Shown here: positions 40,505 through 48,127 of the stretch, in pieces
Layout: each line of letters begins with the position of its first letter
Numbering within the stretch: the stretch's first letter is position 1
From: an uncultured Oscillospiraceae bacterium
GTDB taxonomy: Bacteria; Bacillota; Clostridia; Oscillospirales; Oscillospiraceae
NCBI GenBank assembly: GCA_910587505.1
Contig: CAJULD010000021.1
Coordinates: 1 to 48,565 of the forward strand
DNA: 48,565 nt
Direction of reading: 5' to 3'
Translations under genes and position numbers: made by a program
Notes under the pieces: model-generated
Told to the model about the DNA's origin: nothing
Seen by the model: the letters and a program-made list of their open reading frames with translations, nothing else
Databases searched by the model: none

Positions 40505-40532
40505 AAAATACACGAAAAACGGAGGAACAAAA

Positions 40533-40871
40533 ATGATTAGCTACGCACAGGCATTGAGCAGAGCAAAGGCCGCCAAGAGCGACTGGAACGAAGAAGAGCG
40601 GATTTCCAAGGCGGTCATCACCTGGGTGGACAGCGAATGGGAATACGAAACGGAGGTCGAGAACGAGGGCATGACGGATTCCGAGTTCAAAGCCTGGGTC
40701 GAGGAGAACGCCAAAGAGCTTGCGAGGGAGGCCGCCGAAAAGGAGGGAACAACCTTCGAGGAGGTAGACCGCATCGACTACGAGTACGAAACCATCGACG
40801 ATGACGCCGCCTTCCGGGATGATTACGAAGCCTACGCCGAGTTCGAATGGGAATGCCGCACCGGGCGGTAA
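40533..40871 (+). CDS. 112-residue acidic hypothetical protein
   Basis: Very acidic (runs such as DSEWEYETEVENEGMTDSEF). Helical N-terminus ISYAQALSRAKAAKSDWNEEERI; the middle is Glu/Ala-rich and the end has DDDAAFRDDYEAYAEFEWE. Such composition is seen in DNA-mimic or anti-defence proteins of phages, but no specific family is recognised. GGAGG precedes the ATG; it is expressed from module B. Confidence 0.68.
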   Translation: MISYAQALSRAKAAKSDWNEEERISKAVITWVDSEWEYETEVENEGMTDSEFKAWVEENAKELAREAAEKEGTTFEEVDRIDYEYETIDDDAAFRDDYEAYAEFEWECRTGR

Positions 40872-40981
40872 GCCAGCTCCCAGCCGAAAGCCAAGCCCCA
40901 GAGGGGGCTTGCTCTCGTACAACATCATGACAAGCGGGCCGCCCCCGTGAGCTGTGACCAGAATCTTACCATCGGCAGATG

Positions 40982-41073
40982 TAAACTACACAATTACATC
41001 TGAGTGAAATTGTGTAGTTTATTCTCAGAAATGACTTGCTATTATTTCGGTTTAGAGTGATTAATACACTACC
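40982..41073 (+). promoter_or_regulatory. Repeated promoter module C
   Basis: Perfect 14-bp inverted repeat TAAACTACACAATT / AATTGTGTAGTTTA (40982-40995, 41008-41021), then ACTTGCTATTAT (41034-41045), then TTTAGAGTGATTAATACAC (41051-41069) and TACC. Best-conserved copy. Confidence 0.7.
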
Positions 41074-41112
41074 AAAAGGAAAACAACACTTCAGAAAACG
41101 GAGGAAAATACC

Positions 41113-41475
41113 ATGACAGAGCAGACCAACGCCTATTTCCAGGCCCTTGAGCAGACCAGCAACGAATTGGCCCTCACTGACGGTAGGCACAGGGCTTACA
41201 TCGCCTGGTTCAAAAGCATCAGAAACCAGAGCAGCACCTTCGAGGTGGACGACCTTCCCTGGCCCAGGGACATCCACGAATTTGTGGAAACCCTCCGGGC
41301 TGCCGGAATCACCGAGTTCGCAGTCACAGACCGCAGCACCGGCTTAATGGAGGGCCTCCATCTGCTTGCCGCCGAGGGCTGCACCATGCAGGGCCTTTGC
41401 AAGGTAACCCGCAGCGAGATCCGCTGGGAGGGCGAGGGGCCCACCGAGTACGAAGGAATCCTTTTCTGCGCCTGA
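41113..41475 (+). CDS. 120-residue element-associated hypothetical protein
   Basis: Contains TNAYFQALEQTSNELALTDGRHRAYIAWF and WPRDIHEFVETLRAAGITEFAVTDRSTGLMEGLH (each seen in segments), ending EYEGILFCA. It resembles a recurring protein of clostridial conjugative elements and phages, function unknown. GGAGG precedes the ATG. Downstream of module C. Confidence 0.72.
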   Translation: MTEQTNAYFQALEQTSNELALTDGRHRAYIAWFKSIRNQSSTFEVDDLPWPRDIHEFVETLRAAGITEFAVTDRSTGLMEGLHLLAAEGCTMQGLCKVTRSEIRWEGEGPTEYEGILFCA

Positions 41476-41522
41476 TCCAACTGGCAACCAGAAGGGCTCT
41501 GGCCCTTTTGGTCGTTTCGGGG

Positions 41523-41622
41523 TATAAAACACACAGTCCCTGTTGCAGATAATTGTGTACTATATGGCTCCGAATCAACTTGCTATTATTCACATTTAGA
41601 GCGAATATGTCAATACCGAAAG
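41523..41622 (+). promoter_or_regulatory. Repeated promoter module D
   Basis: Weak inverted repeat ACACACA / TGTGTA (41530-41560), then AACTTGCTATTATT (41577-41590), then TTTAGAGCGAATATGTCAAT (41596-41615) and ACCGAAAG. The GAGCGAATATG variant is shared with the minus-strand module A'. Confidence 0.6.
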
Positions 41623-41649
41623 GGAAAACACGAAACGGAGGGCACGAAC

Positions 41650-41808
41650 ATGACCTACCAGGAGCTCGAACAGAAGGTAATCAAGAACCGCCTCATCCTG
41701 CGGCGCTGCGCCGACAGCGAAACTCGCCGCCGCATCATCTGGGAGAACCATGAATTAATGACCGAAATGGACCGCCGCTGGACTGCGGCAGGGAGGAATC
41801 AACAATGA
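41650..41808 (+). CDS. 52-residue hypothetical protein
   Basis: Basic helical peptide: TYQELEQKVIKNRLILRRCA, then DSETRRRIIWENHELMTEMD. CGGAGGG precedes the ATG by eight bases. Its stop overlaps the next start as ATGA. Expressed from module D. No family recognised. Confidence 0.65.
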   Translation: MTYQELEQKVIKNRLILRRCADSETRRRIIWENHELMTEMDRRWTAAGRNQQ

Positions 41809-42176
41809 CAAGATTTCAACGAGAACTGCGCGGTGACCTGGGTGCCTTTTGGCAACAGCACGCTCAAGGCGAACTGGCGAAGGTCAAGGCTGATCTGGAC
41901 AGCGAGGCCATTACCATTGACGGGGCGGGGGTTGCCCGGAACTGCATCGGGCGGGCCTTGATGGATGATCTGTTGGAGATGCTGGTGCTGGTCACCGACA
42001 AGGCCGACAGCGCCGCCACGCAGGCCGCACGTGAGGCTGAAGTCAAAGCCGACCTGGAATCCTACCGGGCGGCGAGAAGGGCCCCCAGCGCCGAGGAAAT
42101 GGCCGAGATGCGGGCCGCGTTCGGTGAGGGGTCCACGGTGGTGGATGTCCTCACCGGCGAGAAGATTTTCCTCTGA
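41805..42176 (+). CDS. 123-residue hypothetical protein
   Basis: Mostly helical: FQRELRGDLGAFWQQHAQGELAKVKADLDS, then ARNCIGRALMDDLLEMLVLVTDKAD and AAREAEVKADLESYRAARR (segments). It overlaps the preceding gene by four bases and is the last plus-strand gene before the converging late cluster. Function unknown. Confidence 0.7.
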   Translation: MTRFQRELRGDLGAFWQQHAQGELAKVKADLDSEAITIDGAGVARNCIGRALMDDLLEMLVLVTDKADSAATQAAREAEVKADLESYRAARRAPSAEEMAEMRAAFGEGSTVVDVLTGEKIFL

Positions 42177-42215
42177 CCGCCTGCCAAAATCCCAAACGTC
42201 TGGGAATTTGCCGCA

Positions 42216-42260
42216 AACAAAAAATCACCCCCTTACAGGCCAAAACCTGCAAGGGGGTGA
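42216..42260 (-). terminator. Terminator of the late (lysis) gene cluster
   Basis: Minus strand: TCACCCCCTT-G-CAGG pairs with CCTG-T-AAGGGGGTGA (42225-42260), then TTTTTTGTTT. It lies five bases past the holin gene. Confidence 0.9.
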
Positions 42261-42264
42261 TGAG

Positions 42265-42597
42265 TTACTTTTTGTTGTTGATGGTCTTGATCTGTTCCAG
42301 GGTCTGCCGGAGCTTGTCGAAGCCGAACATGGCGGCGTAGGCCACGAAGATGCCAAGAACCACGGCCCCAGCAACCATATACCAGGTGATGGGGGTGCTG
42401 GTAATCTGGCACAGGGCGAAGAAGGCCAGCAGCGTGACCGCCATGGCCACCAGGAAGGCCAGCAGATTGGTGGGCATCTTCTCCCAGGTCAGCTTCTTCA
42501 ACACCTCGGTGATGATGTTGGTCACCACCATGAGGATCAGCACCGCAGGAAGGAGCAGCGGGATCATGGCGGGGATATTGTGGATGATGTTTTCCAT
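42265..42597 (-). CDS. Phage holin-like membrane protein
   Basis: 110 residues with about three membrane helices (12-33, 43-62, 70-93) and a short charged C-terminus ending INNKK. Size, topology and position right after the endolysin gene fit a holin, which forms membrane lesions letting the endolysin reach the wall. GGAGGAAAA precedes the ATG. The exact holin family is not assigned. Confidence 0.75.
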   Translation of the reverse strand: MENIIHNIPAMIPLLLPAVLILMVVTNIITEVLKKLTWEKMPTNLLAFLVAMAVTLLAFFALCQITSTPITWYMVAGAVVLGIFVAYAAMFGFDKLRQTLEQIKTINNKK

Positions 42598-42610
42598 GGG
42601 GTTTTCCTCC

Positions 42611-43957
42611 TCAAATTTTCTTGCAGAAGTCCAGCGACACCCAGCCCTTGCCGGACTTCAGCTTGCCCCAGAGTGTGGCACCCGGGCCGGTGGCCTCGCT
42701 GACGATGGTGTAGACGCCGGGGGTGATGGCGTTCTGGACGATGGCGGTGTTGGTGCCGGGACCCTTGCGGATGCGCAGATCGGTGGCGGTGATGCGGACC
42801 TTATAGGGAACGCTGCTCACGGGAGCGGAGGGCTGTACTGGGGCCGCGCCGGTGGCCCCCAGCTTGGCGTTCACCTTCGCGGCGATGTCGCCGAGCCGCT
42901 GGTAGATGTAGTCGCCGGGGCACGCCTTGTTGGCGAACCAGCGGTGAACCGTGAGGTTCTGCTTGGCGGGGTTGCCCACCAGGTTCTTGTCACCGGACCA
43001 CAGCAGTTTCTTGATGCCGTTGCGCCGGCAGATGTCGGTACACAGCTCGATCAGCGCGGCCATGGCCTTCTCGGTGATGGCGTAGGGGTGCTTGGCCTCA
43101 CAGGCCACCTCAATGGTAACAGCCTGGTAGTCGTTGGAGGAGCCAGAGATCCCGTTCACCCGGATGGGGACGTTGACCCCGTTCACCTTCTTGTAGCCGC
43201 CCGTACACCAAGAGCGGTCCTTCTCCTCGACACACAGGCCGATGGAGCCATCGTACCCCACAACGTAGTTGCAGGAGGCCCCCTTGCTGCTGGGCTGAAA
43301 CACCTCGCACCCCCGCTTGGCGGTCACCTGGCCGACAAAGCAGTGAATGGTGATGGTGTCGATGGCGTGGTTCCGGCCGACGGTCTTATTGGGAGAAATC
43401 AGTTTGACCGTGGCCAAAGGGCTGTTGGAAAATCCCATGGTGTTGACACTTCCTTTCTGTGCGTACTTGTCGAAATACTTCTGGCCGTACCCGGCCCGAT
43501 TGGCCTTCACGGCCTCGCTCTGATCCGCCGGGCGTTCGAACTGGAGCAGGACGGCATCGGAGGCGGCCCGGACACTGGTGGCGGTCTTCAGCGTGGCCAG
43601 AACCATCTTGTAGCTGGTGGACAGCTCCTGCATCAAAAAGCCAAGCTGCATCTCCAGGTCGCCGATGCTCTTACCTGCATCTTTGGCGAATTTATGCAGG
43701 TTAGCCTTGCGAGTGTGGTACGTCCACTGTGCCAGTCCATACCCAGCGCAATCATGGGCGAAGTTGGTGTAGCTGCCGCTGTCCACCCTCTCGGTGTACT
43801 CGGCATCGGCCATGCCCAGCTTCCCCTCGTAGCTGTTCTGGAGGTTGTTGGGCCGCAGGCCAGACTCCGCGTAGAGGTTCCCCATCAGGCCGGCGGCGCC
43901 AGCGTCGGTGAGCCCCTGCCCCTTCAGGTAGCTCCAGATTCTCTCTTCTGTGTTCAC
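42611..43957 (-). CDS. Two-enzyme phage endolysin: lysozyme, amidase and SH3
   Basis: 448 residues in three parts. About 1-155: phage tail lysozyme type domain (IWSYLKGQGLTDAGAAGLMGNLYAESGLRPNNLQ in segments, then GYGLAQWTYHTRKANL). About 175-355: zinc N-acetylmuramoyl-L-alanine amidase (Amidase_2/PGRP) with ligands in TITIHCFVG, NLTVHRWF and KACPGDYIY. About 375-445: SH3-type cell-wall binding domain (LRIRKGPGTNT). It degrades both sugar and peptide links of peptidoglycan at lysis. No signal peptide, consistent with holin-dependent release. Confidence 0.92.
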   Translation of the reverse strand: MNTEERIWSYLKGQGLTDAGAAGLMGNLYAESGLRPNNLQNSYEGKLGMADAEYTERVDSGSYTNFAHDCAGYGLAQWTYHTRKANLHKFAKDAGKSIGDLEMQLGFLMQELSTSYKMVLATLKTATSVRAASDAVLLQFERPADQSEAVKANRAGYGQKYFDKYAQKGSVNTMGFSNSPLATVKLISPNKTVGRNHAIDTITIHCFVGQVTAKRGCEVFQPSSKGASCNYVVGYDGSIGLCVEEKDRSWCTGGYKKVNGVNVPIRVNGISGSSNDYQAVTIEVACEAKHPYAITEKAMAALIELCTDICRRNGIKKLLWSGDKNLVGNPAKQNLTVHRWFANKACPGDYIYQRLGDIAAKVNAKLGATGAAPVQPSAPVSSVPYKVRITATDLRIRKGPGTNTAIVQNAITPGVYTIVSEATGPGATLWGKLKSGKGWVSLDFCKKI

Positions 43958-43960
43958 AGG

Positions 43961-44257
43961 CTATTCGTCCCCCTTATCCTGTTCCGCCTCCCAGGCGGCA
44001 ACGTATTTCAGTACAGCTCTTCTCGCTACATCCTCCGGCGGATTAGGCGGCCCGCCCCATCGTTTGTCCAGGAGAATCCAGACGATTTCGACCCAGCCAA
44101 GTCCCCCTCGTGCAGCAAGCTGTTCAAGTGTCTGACCATGATTCCGACAGGCCCTTGCTTCGTGCGGGGCCAGTACATCCCACGGGATATACTCTTTCTG
44201 TTTAGCTCCAAGGGCTCCAAGGACTGGATACTGCCTTCGTTTGGTTTCCATGGTCAT
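43961..44257 (-). CDS. 98-residue phage hypothetical protein
   Basis: It contains KQKEYIPWDVLAPHEARACRNHGQTLEQLAARGG then WVEIVWILLDKRWGGPPNPPEDVARRAVLKYV (seen in parts). The HGQTLEQLAxRGGL..EI pattern recurs in phage late regions of Firmicutes; function unknown. Its start overlaps the upstream gene by four bases (ATGA), and it precedes the endolysin by three bases. Confidence 0.72.
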   Translation of the reverse strand: MTMETKRRQYPVLGALGAKQKEYIPWDVLAPHEARACRNHGQTLEQLAARGGLGWVEIVWILLDKRWGGPPNPPEDVARRAVLKYVAAWEAEQDKGDE

Positions 44258-44667
44258 CCGACACCTCCTTCTTCCTCGCCCTCATCGGGCGGATCATCCT
44301 TGATCCGGCTTTGGCCAAACACCACGCCCTCGTTATGCTCGAAAATGTTTTCCACCACCTTGAGGGCGCTCACCCCCAGGATGGTGGTGATGGCCTGCTG
44401 GGACAGCTCCACCACGGGGAACGGCTGGAACAGCTTGACGGTGGAGTAGACCGCGATACCGTATGACACCGACACCCACACCAAGGCAAACAGCTGCGTG
44501 GTAACGAACAGGAGCCTTGTCACCGATTTCAAGATGCCGGGTCGCTCATGGCCAGACCGCAGCTCTCTTACCCGCTGGCGGAGGTGGCGGATGGTCGCCG
44601 CACTGAACACGATACCCAGCGCGATACCCACCACCAGCGCCCCGGCGGCAATCAGAACCGCCCTCAT
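44254..44667 (-). CDS. Phage membrane protein (lysis cluster)
   Basis: 137 residues, two to three membrane segments (about 2-24, 51-75 and possibly 88-105), with a charged loop between and an acidic tail (RIKDDPPDEGEEEGG). It could be a second holin, antiholin or spanin-like factor. Start and stop overlap its neighbours by four bases each, showing tight coupling. Confidence 0.7.
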   Translation of the reverse strand: MRAVLIAAGALVVGIALGIVFSAATIRHLRQRVRELRSGHERPGILKSVTRLLFVTTQLFALVWVSVSYGIAVYSTVKLFQPFPVVELSQQAITTILGVSALKVVENIFEHNEGVVFGQSRIKDDPPDEGEEEGGVG

Positions 44668-45101
44668 GGCGACTGCTCCTGCCGCGCCGCGCTGCTTTCC
44701 TGCAGAAAGTCATGCCGCTTCAGCCGCTCCATGTAGACCTCTTGGATATTCTTGATTGCCAGGATCGCCCGGTTGTTCGGGTACTCCGGGTGTTCCCGGC
44801 AATACAGCTCGTAAGCGTCTATTTCAGCCAGAACCTCGGTGAACTCCTCCTTGGTGTGGTTGATGTCCCGGAGCATCTCATTGTTGAAATGCAGAATACG
44901 GGCCCGGTGGCCGTCTGCGGTGCGCCGGTCATCCATGGTGATGTGATTATCCAGTTTCTTGATAACCTCGGCATTGATGGCCCGGCCAATGGCTGCCGCC
45001 AGCCACGACCATGGATTGACTTTGACGGGGGCGATTTGTACCAGCGTCATAGCGACCACCAGCACCCCGCCCCCGCCTGCAAGGATTTCTTGGATGCTCA
45101 T
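44664..45101 (-). CDS. Phage membrane-anchored helical protein
   Basis: 145 residues: one N-terminal hydrophobic segment (about 5-27), then an amphipathic helical region with DNHITMDDRRTADGHRARILHFNNEMLRD in segments and IDAYELYCREHPEYPNNRAI. This layout resembles holin-like or tail-end proteins located before lysis genes of siphophages. The ATG at 45101 follows GAGGAGG; an upstream alternative at 45119 lies in the ribosome site. Confidence 0.7.
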   Translation of the reverse strand: MSIQEILAGGGGVLVVAMTLVQIAPVKVNPWSWLAAAIGRAINAEVIKKLDNHITMDDRRTADGHRARILHFNNEMLRDINHTKEEFTEVLAEIDAYELYCREHPEYPNNRAILAIKNIQEVYMERLKRHDFLQESSAARQEQSP

Positions 45102-45169
45102 AATAGCTTTCCTCCTCATAGTGATAGAAAGAGGCCGGAGCGCACTGTTCTGCGCCCCGGCCTTCAGGT

Positions 45170-45607
45170 TTACGCTTTCGCCCCCACCAAGGCGGCGATG
45201 TGCCGGAGGTCCTCCACCGGCGCATCATAGAAGTCGTGGTTCCAGATCCAGAAGTCCTCGTGTTCCGGCCGCTTGTATTTCTGGCACAGGGGGTCGGCCC
45301 ACACCTTATCCCACCGGGCCTGCAGTTCCGCCTGGCACTTCTCTCCGGCATTGGGCGGTGTCTCCAGCCGGGTGAGGATGGCGGCCACCAGCTGGCCACG
45401 CTCCTGGCCCTGGCCGTCATCGTCCTGGCTGAAGAACTCGTGGGCGTTCTGGCTGGTATCCACGCACAGCGGCTGGCCTTTCCACAACAAAAAACCATCC
45501 TGGGCCTCCAGGATGGAACCGTATGGAATATTGACCTGCTGGCCATTGCAGCCCTTGAACCTCGCCCGCCTCCGGGCGACGTACCTTTTGTGGATGATCT
45601 GCTCCAT
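45170..45607 (-). CDS. 145-residue phage hypothetical protein
   Basis: Begins with a basic stretch (IIHKRYVARRRARFKG) and IPYGSILEAQDGFLLWKGQPLCVDTSQNAHEFF (in parts), later WADPLCQKYKRPEHEDFWIWNHDFYDAPVEDLRHIAAL. Recognisable as a recurrent late-region protein of clostridial phages, function unknown. GGAGGAG precedes the ATG. It lies three bases after the 54-residue gene. Confidence 0.75.
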   Translation of the reverse strand: MEQIIHKRYVARRRARFKGCNGQQVNIPYGSILEAQDGFLLWKGQPLCVDTSQNAHEFFSQDDDGQGQERGQLVAAILTRLETPPNAGEKCQAELQARWDKVWADPLCQKYKRPEHEDFWIWNHDFYDAPVEDLRHIAALVGAKA

Positions 45608-45610
45608 GGC

Positions 45611-45775
45611 TTACTCCTCCGTGGTCTCGACGGGGGCCTTGCTGGGCAGCATACCCATCAGCTCGGTATACTCCTCCGCCGTGATCTTGCTGGACGCCAG
45701 GAAGATGTCCAGCTTCTCCTCCATGCCTTCGATCTGGCCGCGCTCGATCATGCGCTTAAGGGTCCGATACAGCAT
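45611..45775 (-). CDS. 54-residue phage tail-region protein (XkdX-like size and position)
   Basis: LYRTLKRMIERGQIEGMEEK followed by LDIFLASSKITAEEYTELMG. The pattern of a short helix, then KITAEEYxELxG, is typical of the tiny XkdX-type proteins encoded at the end of tail operons. GGGAGGTG precedes the ATG by eight bases. Lies between the 111- and 145-residue genes in one transcript. Confidence 0.72.
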   Translation of the reverse strand: MLYRTLKRMIERGQIEGMEEKLDIFLASSKITAEEYTELMGMLPSKAPVETTEE

Positions 45776-45792
45776 CTTCTACACCTCCCCTC

Positions 45793-46128
45793 TCAAATGG
45801 TCTCGCTATCTGCCGCCACACCAAGCTCCAGCAGGGTGATGCGGTATTCGTGGTCTACGGTCAGGCCGTCAATGTCTGCCGAAAGGTCGTGGGCCGCAGC
45901 GACCATCGGGCCGGCGTCCGTTTCCTCCAGCATGACGATATCCAGCACCCCCATACCCTCCGGGGACTCTCGGCCCAGCAGGCGGTAGGGCGTCCCTTCA
46001 AAAGCAATGCCCGAAGCCTCCGGCTCCGGGCACAGGTTGTAGCAGCCGTTCTCGGCCTGCTTGATGTAAGTGGGGGTCTCGGTCATGCCGATGCGTTCCC
46101 CATTACTGGTTCGTGTGATTGTGAACAT
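45793..46128 (-). CDS. 111-residue phage hypothetical protein
   Basis: It begins FTITRTSNGERIGMTETPTYIKQAENGCYNLC and continues with beta-rich sequence (GIAFEGTPYRLLGRESP, VLDIVMLEETDAGPMVAAAHDLS, YRITLLELGVAAD). Such small beta proteins sit near the tail fibre and lysis genes. The ATG at 46128 follows GGAGGTG and overlaps the end of the reverse transcriptase gene by 46 bases, so it is expressed with the DGR. Confidence 0.7.
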   Translation of the reverse strand: MFTITRTSNGERIGMTETPTYIKQAENGCYNLCPEPEASGIAFEGTPYRLLGRESPEGMGVLDIVMLEETDAGPMVAAAHDLSADIDGLTVDHEYRITLLELGVAADSETI

Positions 46129-47261
46129 TTTGCACCTCCAAAAAAGATAGCATGGTAGAGCCGCCATAAGCGGAGCAGGCGGCCATGGTCATTGAATTTG
46201 CGGTAGTAGGCGCTCTGGCATTCCATGTACTGCTCCACGTCCTTTAAAGGACGCTTTCCAGCCACGAACTCCCGGTGGAACAGCTTCAGCTTCCGGCGGG
46301 CCCGCTTGACTCCGTCCCGACTGCCGTTGACCTTGATCTTCCCGGTTTCCGTCAGGGTGAACCGGGCTTTGCAGAACCGGAAGGGCTTTGTGAGGGGGAT
46401 GATCTGGCACTTGCGCTTGTTCACCCGAATGCCCTTGGCCTCAAAACGCCGGACCAGCTCCCGTGCAAACGACTTCAGGTCTTCGACATCGGGCAGAACT
46501 GCCCAATAGTCATCCGCATAATGACCGAAACAATGAACACCCATCTGACACTTCGCCCAATTATCCACATCGCTGGGCAGCGACATCATCTCCAGCTGGC
46601 TCGGCTCCACACCAAGCGGCATCCCACGTCCCGGTATGGGGGTAGGGGCGTTCTGAACGATAGTATCGGGCACCAATCGTAAATCAGGGTTGGGAATCAG
46701 GCGCTGGTGCCGCTGATAGATTTCGGTCTGCGGCGCCCATGGGAAAAATTTCTTTAGGTCCAGCAGCATAATGGCACCTGCCCGTCCATAGTGCCGGAAG
46801 TGCCAGTGTAGATGGTTCTTGAGCCGATCAAATTGCCAGTGGAGCCCCTTTCCCTTTTGGCTGGCACCGTTGTCGTAGATCATGCTGGGGCCATACAAGG
46901 GAACCAGCACCTCATTACAGAGAGTCTTGTGGATCTGCCGGTCGGTGATGTGGGGTGCGTCAATGGGGCGCACCTTGCCACGTTCACGCAGGGTAAAATG
47001 GACACACTTTTTGGGTTTCCACGTTCCGTCCAGAATCATTCGCCGCCTGCTGGCGGTACCGGAAAACAGGTGGGATTCAAAGTTCTGGACGCTCTGCTTC
47101 CACCGGACGCCGTTACAGCACTTCCGGCCATGAAAGAACATCTTCCGATAGCTATACACCTTGTCGATGGGGCCGAGGGCGGCGCACCTGGCCTCCCTCT
47201 TTGCCTGCCGCTTCGCTTTGCGGCGCTGATACCGCGCCTCCCGGCGCTCCGAACTGGTCAT
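46083..47261 (-). CDS. DGR-type reverse transcriptase
   Basis: 392 residues. It copies the template RNA into cDNA with adenine mutagenesis, and the cDNA replaces the variable repeat of a target gene. Motifs: LLDLKKFFP (first catalytic Asp, D168), LGVEPSQ (216-222), which is the [LIV]GxxxSQ box separating DGR enzymes from group II intron and retron relatives, and the catalytic YADD (248-251) in GHYADDYWAV. RGKVRPIDAP and RVNKRKCQIIPL are further domain landmarks. The N-terminus is a basic Arg/Lys helix (ERREARYQRRKAKRQAKREAR). The ATG at 47261 has GGAGGG 13 bases upstream, somewhat far; the open frame extends to 47390, so an upstream start cannot be excluded. Confidence 0.9.
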   Translation of the reverse strand: MTSSERREARYQRRKAKRQAKREARCAALGPIDKVYSYRKMFFHGRKCCNGVRWKQSVQNFESHLFSGTASRRRMILDGTWKPKKCVHFTLRERGKVRPIDAPHITDRQIHKTLCNEVLVPLYGPSMIYDNGASQKGKGLHWQFDRLKNHLHWHFRHYGRAGAIMLLDLKKFFPWAPQTEIYQRHQRLIPNPDLRLVPDTIVQNAPTPIPGRGMPLGVEPSQLEMMSLPSDVDNWAKCQMGVHCFGHYADDYWAVLPDVEDLKSFARELVRRFEAKGIRVNKRKCQIIPLTKPFRFCKARFTLTETGKIKVNGSRDGVKRARRKLKLFHREFVAGKRPLKDVEQYMECQSAYYRKFNDHGRLLRLWRLYHAIFFGGAKCSQSHEPVMGNASA

Positions 47262-47477
47262 AAAAAAGTATTCGCCCTCCGTACAGTCGTCTTGTAGGGT
47301 GCCGTCTAAATCTGCGTTGCCCCAATACACATGAAACGAGAGCTGGCACGTTCTCCCGCCATGCAAGAAGCGTCCGTGTAGGGGCATCAAAGGGCAGTTT
47401 TAGGGATTGGGTACCCAGGGAAGTATCTCTCCTTTTGCTAAGGTCGTCTTTCACCTGGCCGGACAAACCCAGCCTGT

Positions 47478-47632
47478 TACTCCATTTGACCCAGCATAGC
47501 AAAATCCGGGCAGCAGGCCCCCAGAGGCATTAGCGTTGTTGTTGTTGTAGTTGCCGTCGCTGTTGACGATGCAGAAGTTATTGTTGTTGTTGTAATTAGG
47601 GGAGCGGAGCCACCACCACACCGCCGAGGGAC
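47478..47632 (-). repeat. DGR template repeat (TR)
   Basis: Read on the minus strand, the segment translates to the C-type-lectin/FGE-like end of a DGR target: VWWWLRSPNYNNNNN, FCIVNSDGNYNNNNANAS, GGLLPGFC. Thirteen Asn codons, mostly AAC, cluster in two runs (47586-47599 and 47533-47548 core). AAC codons are what TRs carry so that adenine mutagenesis yields many residues but no stops. No start codon with a ribosome site precedes it, so it is not a gene. It lies between the Avd-like gene and the reverse transcriptase, the usual place. Exact ends need the variable repeat, which is not in the window. 47262-47477 is spacer. Confidence 0.85.
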
Positions 47633-47661
47633 AAATTATCAGAGATACACCCAATTCTTGC

Positions 47662-48126
47662 TCAGGATTTTTTCCTTTGCGCCAGGGCCTTGACCGCGCC
47701 CTTCAGGAGCTCATTTTCTTTGTCAATCAGCTCCCCAAGGCTCTGCGCCATCTTGTCCAGCTTCTCTGTGGCATCCTTAGCGCCGACGGTCTTCCCCTTG
47801 GAGGTGGTAAAGCACCCCTCCGGGTTTTCCATCATCACCAGGTAGCAGTGGGTCAGCCGGGAATCCAGCGCCATAAGGGAGGCCCGCGCTTCCAGGAGGT
47901 GAGCTTTCCGAAGCTCAATGCGCTGCGGGTCCGACGGAAAGATACTGTTTGCCTTTTCAGCATGATCAATGACCTCACCGGCCAGCTTTGCCACAGGTTC
48001 CGCAATCAGGCGGGAGTACCGAGCCGACAGCCTTGTCAGAAAGTTCAGCGTTTCCACATAGATCTGATGAGCTGTGTTGATGAACTCCGCCTTGCTGGTG
48101 GTGCGTTTTTGTGCGAGTACCGACAT
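47662..48126 (-). CDS. Avd-like helical DGR accessory protein
   Basis: 154 residues, almost wholly helical: EFINTAHQIYVETLNFLTRLSARYSRLI, then AKLAGEVIDHAEKANSIFP, RIELRKAHLLEARASLMALDSRLTHCYLV and a C-terminal helix with KMAQSLGELIDKENELLKGAVK (all in parts). Position directly before the template repeat and four-helix character match Avd, which binds template RNA and the reverse transcriptase. It is longer than the ~125-residue Avd, with basic ends (QKRTT...AQRKKS). AGGGGTG precedes the ATG at 48126. Confidence 0.78.
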   Translation of the reverse strand: MSVLAQKRTTSKAEFINTAHQIYVETLNFLTRLSARYSRLIAEPVAKLAGEVIDHAEKANSIFPSDPQRIELRKAHLLEARASLMALDSRLTHCYLVMMENPEGCFTTSKGKTVGAKDATEKLDKMAQSLGELIDKENELLKGAVKALAQRKKS

Positions 48127-48127
48127 T

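Noticed and set aside
39641..41622. CRISPR array suspected from regularly recurring AT-rich blocks
   Set aside because: Blocks are 0.3-0.6 kb apart, separated by genes, partly inverted, and each precedes a start codon; no cas genes.
42350..44449. A ~700-codon plus-strand frame across the holin and endolysin genes
   Set aside because: It runs opposite well-supported genes with correct domains and ribosome sites, and shows no recognisable protein features.
46083..47390. Group II intron or retron reading of the reverse transcriptase
   Set aside because: No maturase or endonuclease domain, no intron RNA or msr-msd structure, and the GxxxSQ box plus template repeat indicate a DGR.
47451..47654. 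A 67-codon frame with Asn runs as a protein gene
   Set aside because: No start codon with a ribosome site; the Asn/AAC pattern and position fit the DGR template repeat instead.
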